A stretch of 64,000 bases of DNA from Bombyx mori (taxonomy: Eukaryota; Arthropoda; Insecta; Lepidoptera; Bombycidae): positions 7,638,501 through 7,702,500 of the forward strand of contig NC_085130.1 in the NCBI RefSeq assembly GCF_030269925.1, written 5' to 3'. Of this stretch, positions 63,980-64,000 are shown piece by piece. A model generated the notes under the pieces. It had not been told where the DNA came from, did no database searches, and saw only the letters and a program-made list of their open reading frames with translations. Position numbers and translations under genes: made by a program. Each line of letters begins with the position of its first letter. The first letter of the stretch is position 1.

Positions 63980-64000
63980 GTGAGTATTCCTTCTTTTATT

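Overview
This window is nuclear DNA from a moth, almost certainly Bombyx (silkworm or its wild relative). Copies of the tRNA-headed Bm1 SINE recur throughout, together with other moth repeats, and the protein genes are animal genes with introns and GT/AG splice sites. Most of the 64 kb is introns or intergenic DNA filled with mobile elements.

Genes, left to right. (1) 745-4854, plus strand: the 3' part of Arl13b, a ciliary Arf-like GTPase; its 5' exons lie left of the window. (2) 12846-18128, minus strand: a complete Tmc (transmembrane channel-like) gene in three coding exons whose splice phases agree, giving 748 residues. (3) 36521 to the right edge, plus strand: the 5' part of Alk, the anaplastic lymphoma kinase receptor. 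Ten exons join in phase to give signal peptide, MAM, LDLa, MAM and the start of the glycine-rich domain (660 residues). The kinase half lies beyond the window. Alk intron 1 is 18.3 kb and holds most of the intact transposons.

Mobile elements. The most notable is a 3990-bp Transib DNA transposon (40515-44504) inside Alk intron 1. It has terminal inverted repeats of about 700 bp, a 5-bp CGGCG target duplication, one end reading CACAGTG, and an apparently intact 698-residue RAG1-related transposase interrupted by an 88-bp intron. A full-length non-LTR retrotransposon with an RNase H domain (28102-33768) has two open reading frames and a perfect 13-bp target duplication. A jockey-type retrotransposon (49293-54054) split a Bm1 SINE and carries two in-frame gaps in its reverse transcriptase. 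Two related non-autonomous elements (23094-24233 and 37382-38715) each have perfect 8-bp target duplications. A hAT MITE, a hairpin MITE family, a second retroposon family, Helitron-like fragments, and decayed RTE-type and Harbinger pieces fill the rest.

The three host genes are functionally unrelated and simply adjacent. Long stretches at 5.3-6.5, 8.8-11.1, 18.6-19.3, 25.3-26.1 and 33.8-36.5 kb show no supportable genes.
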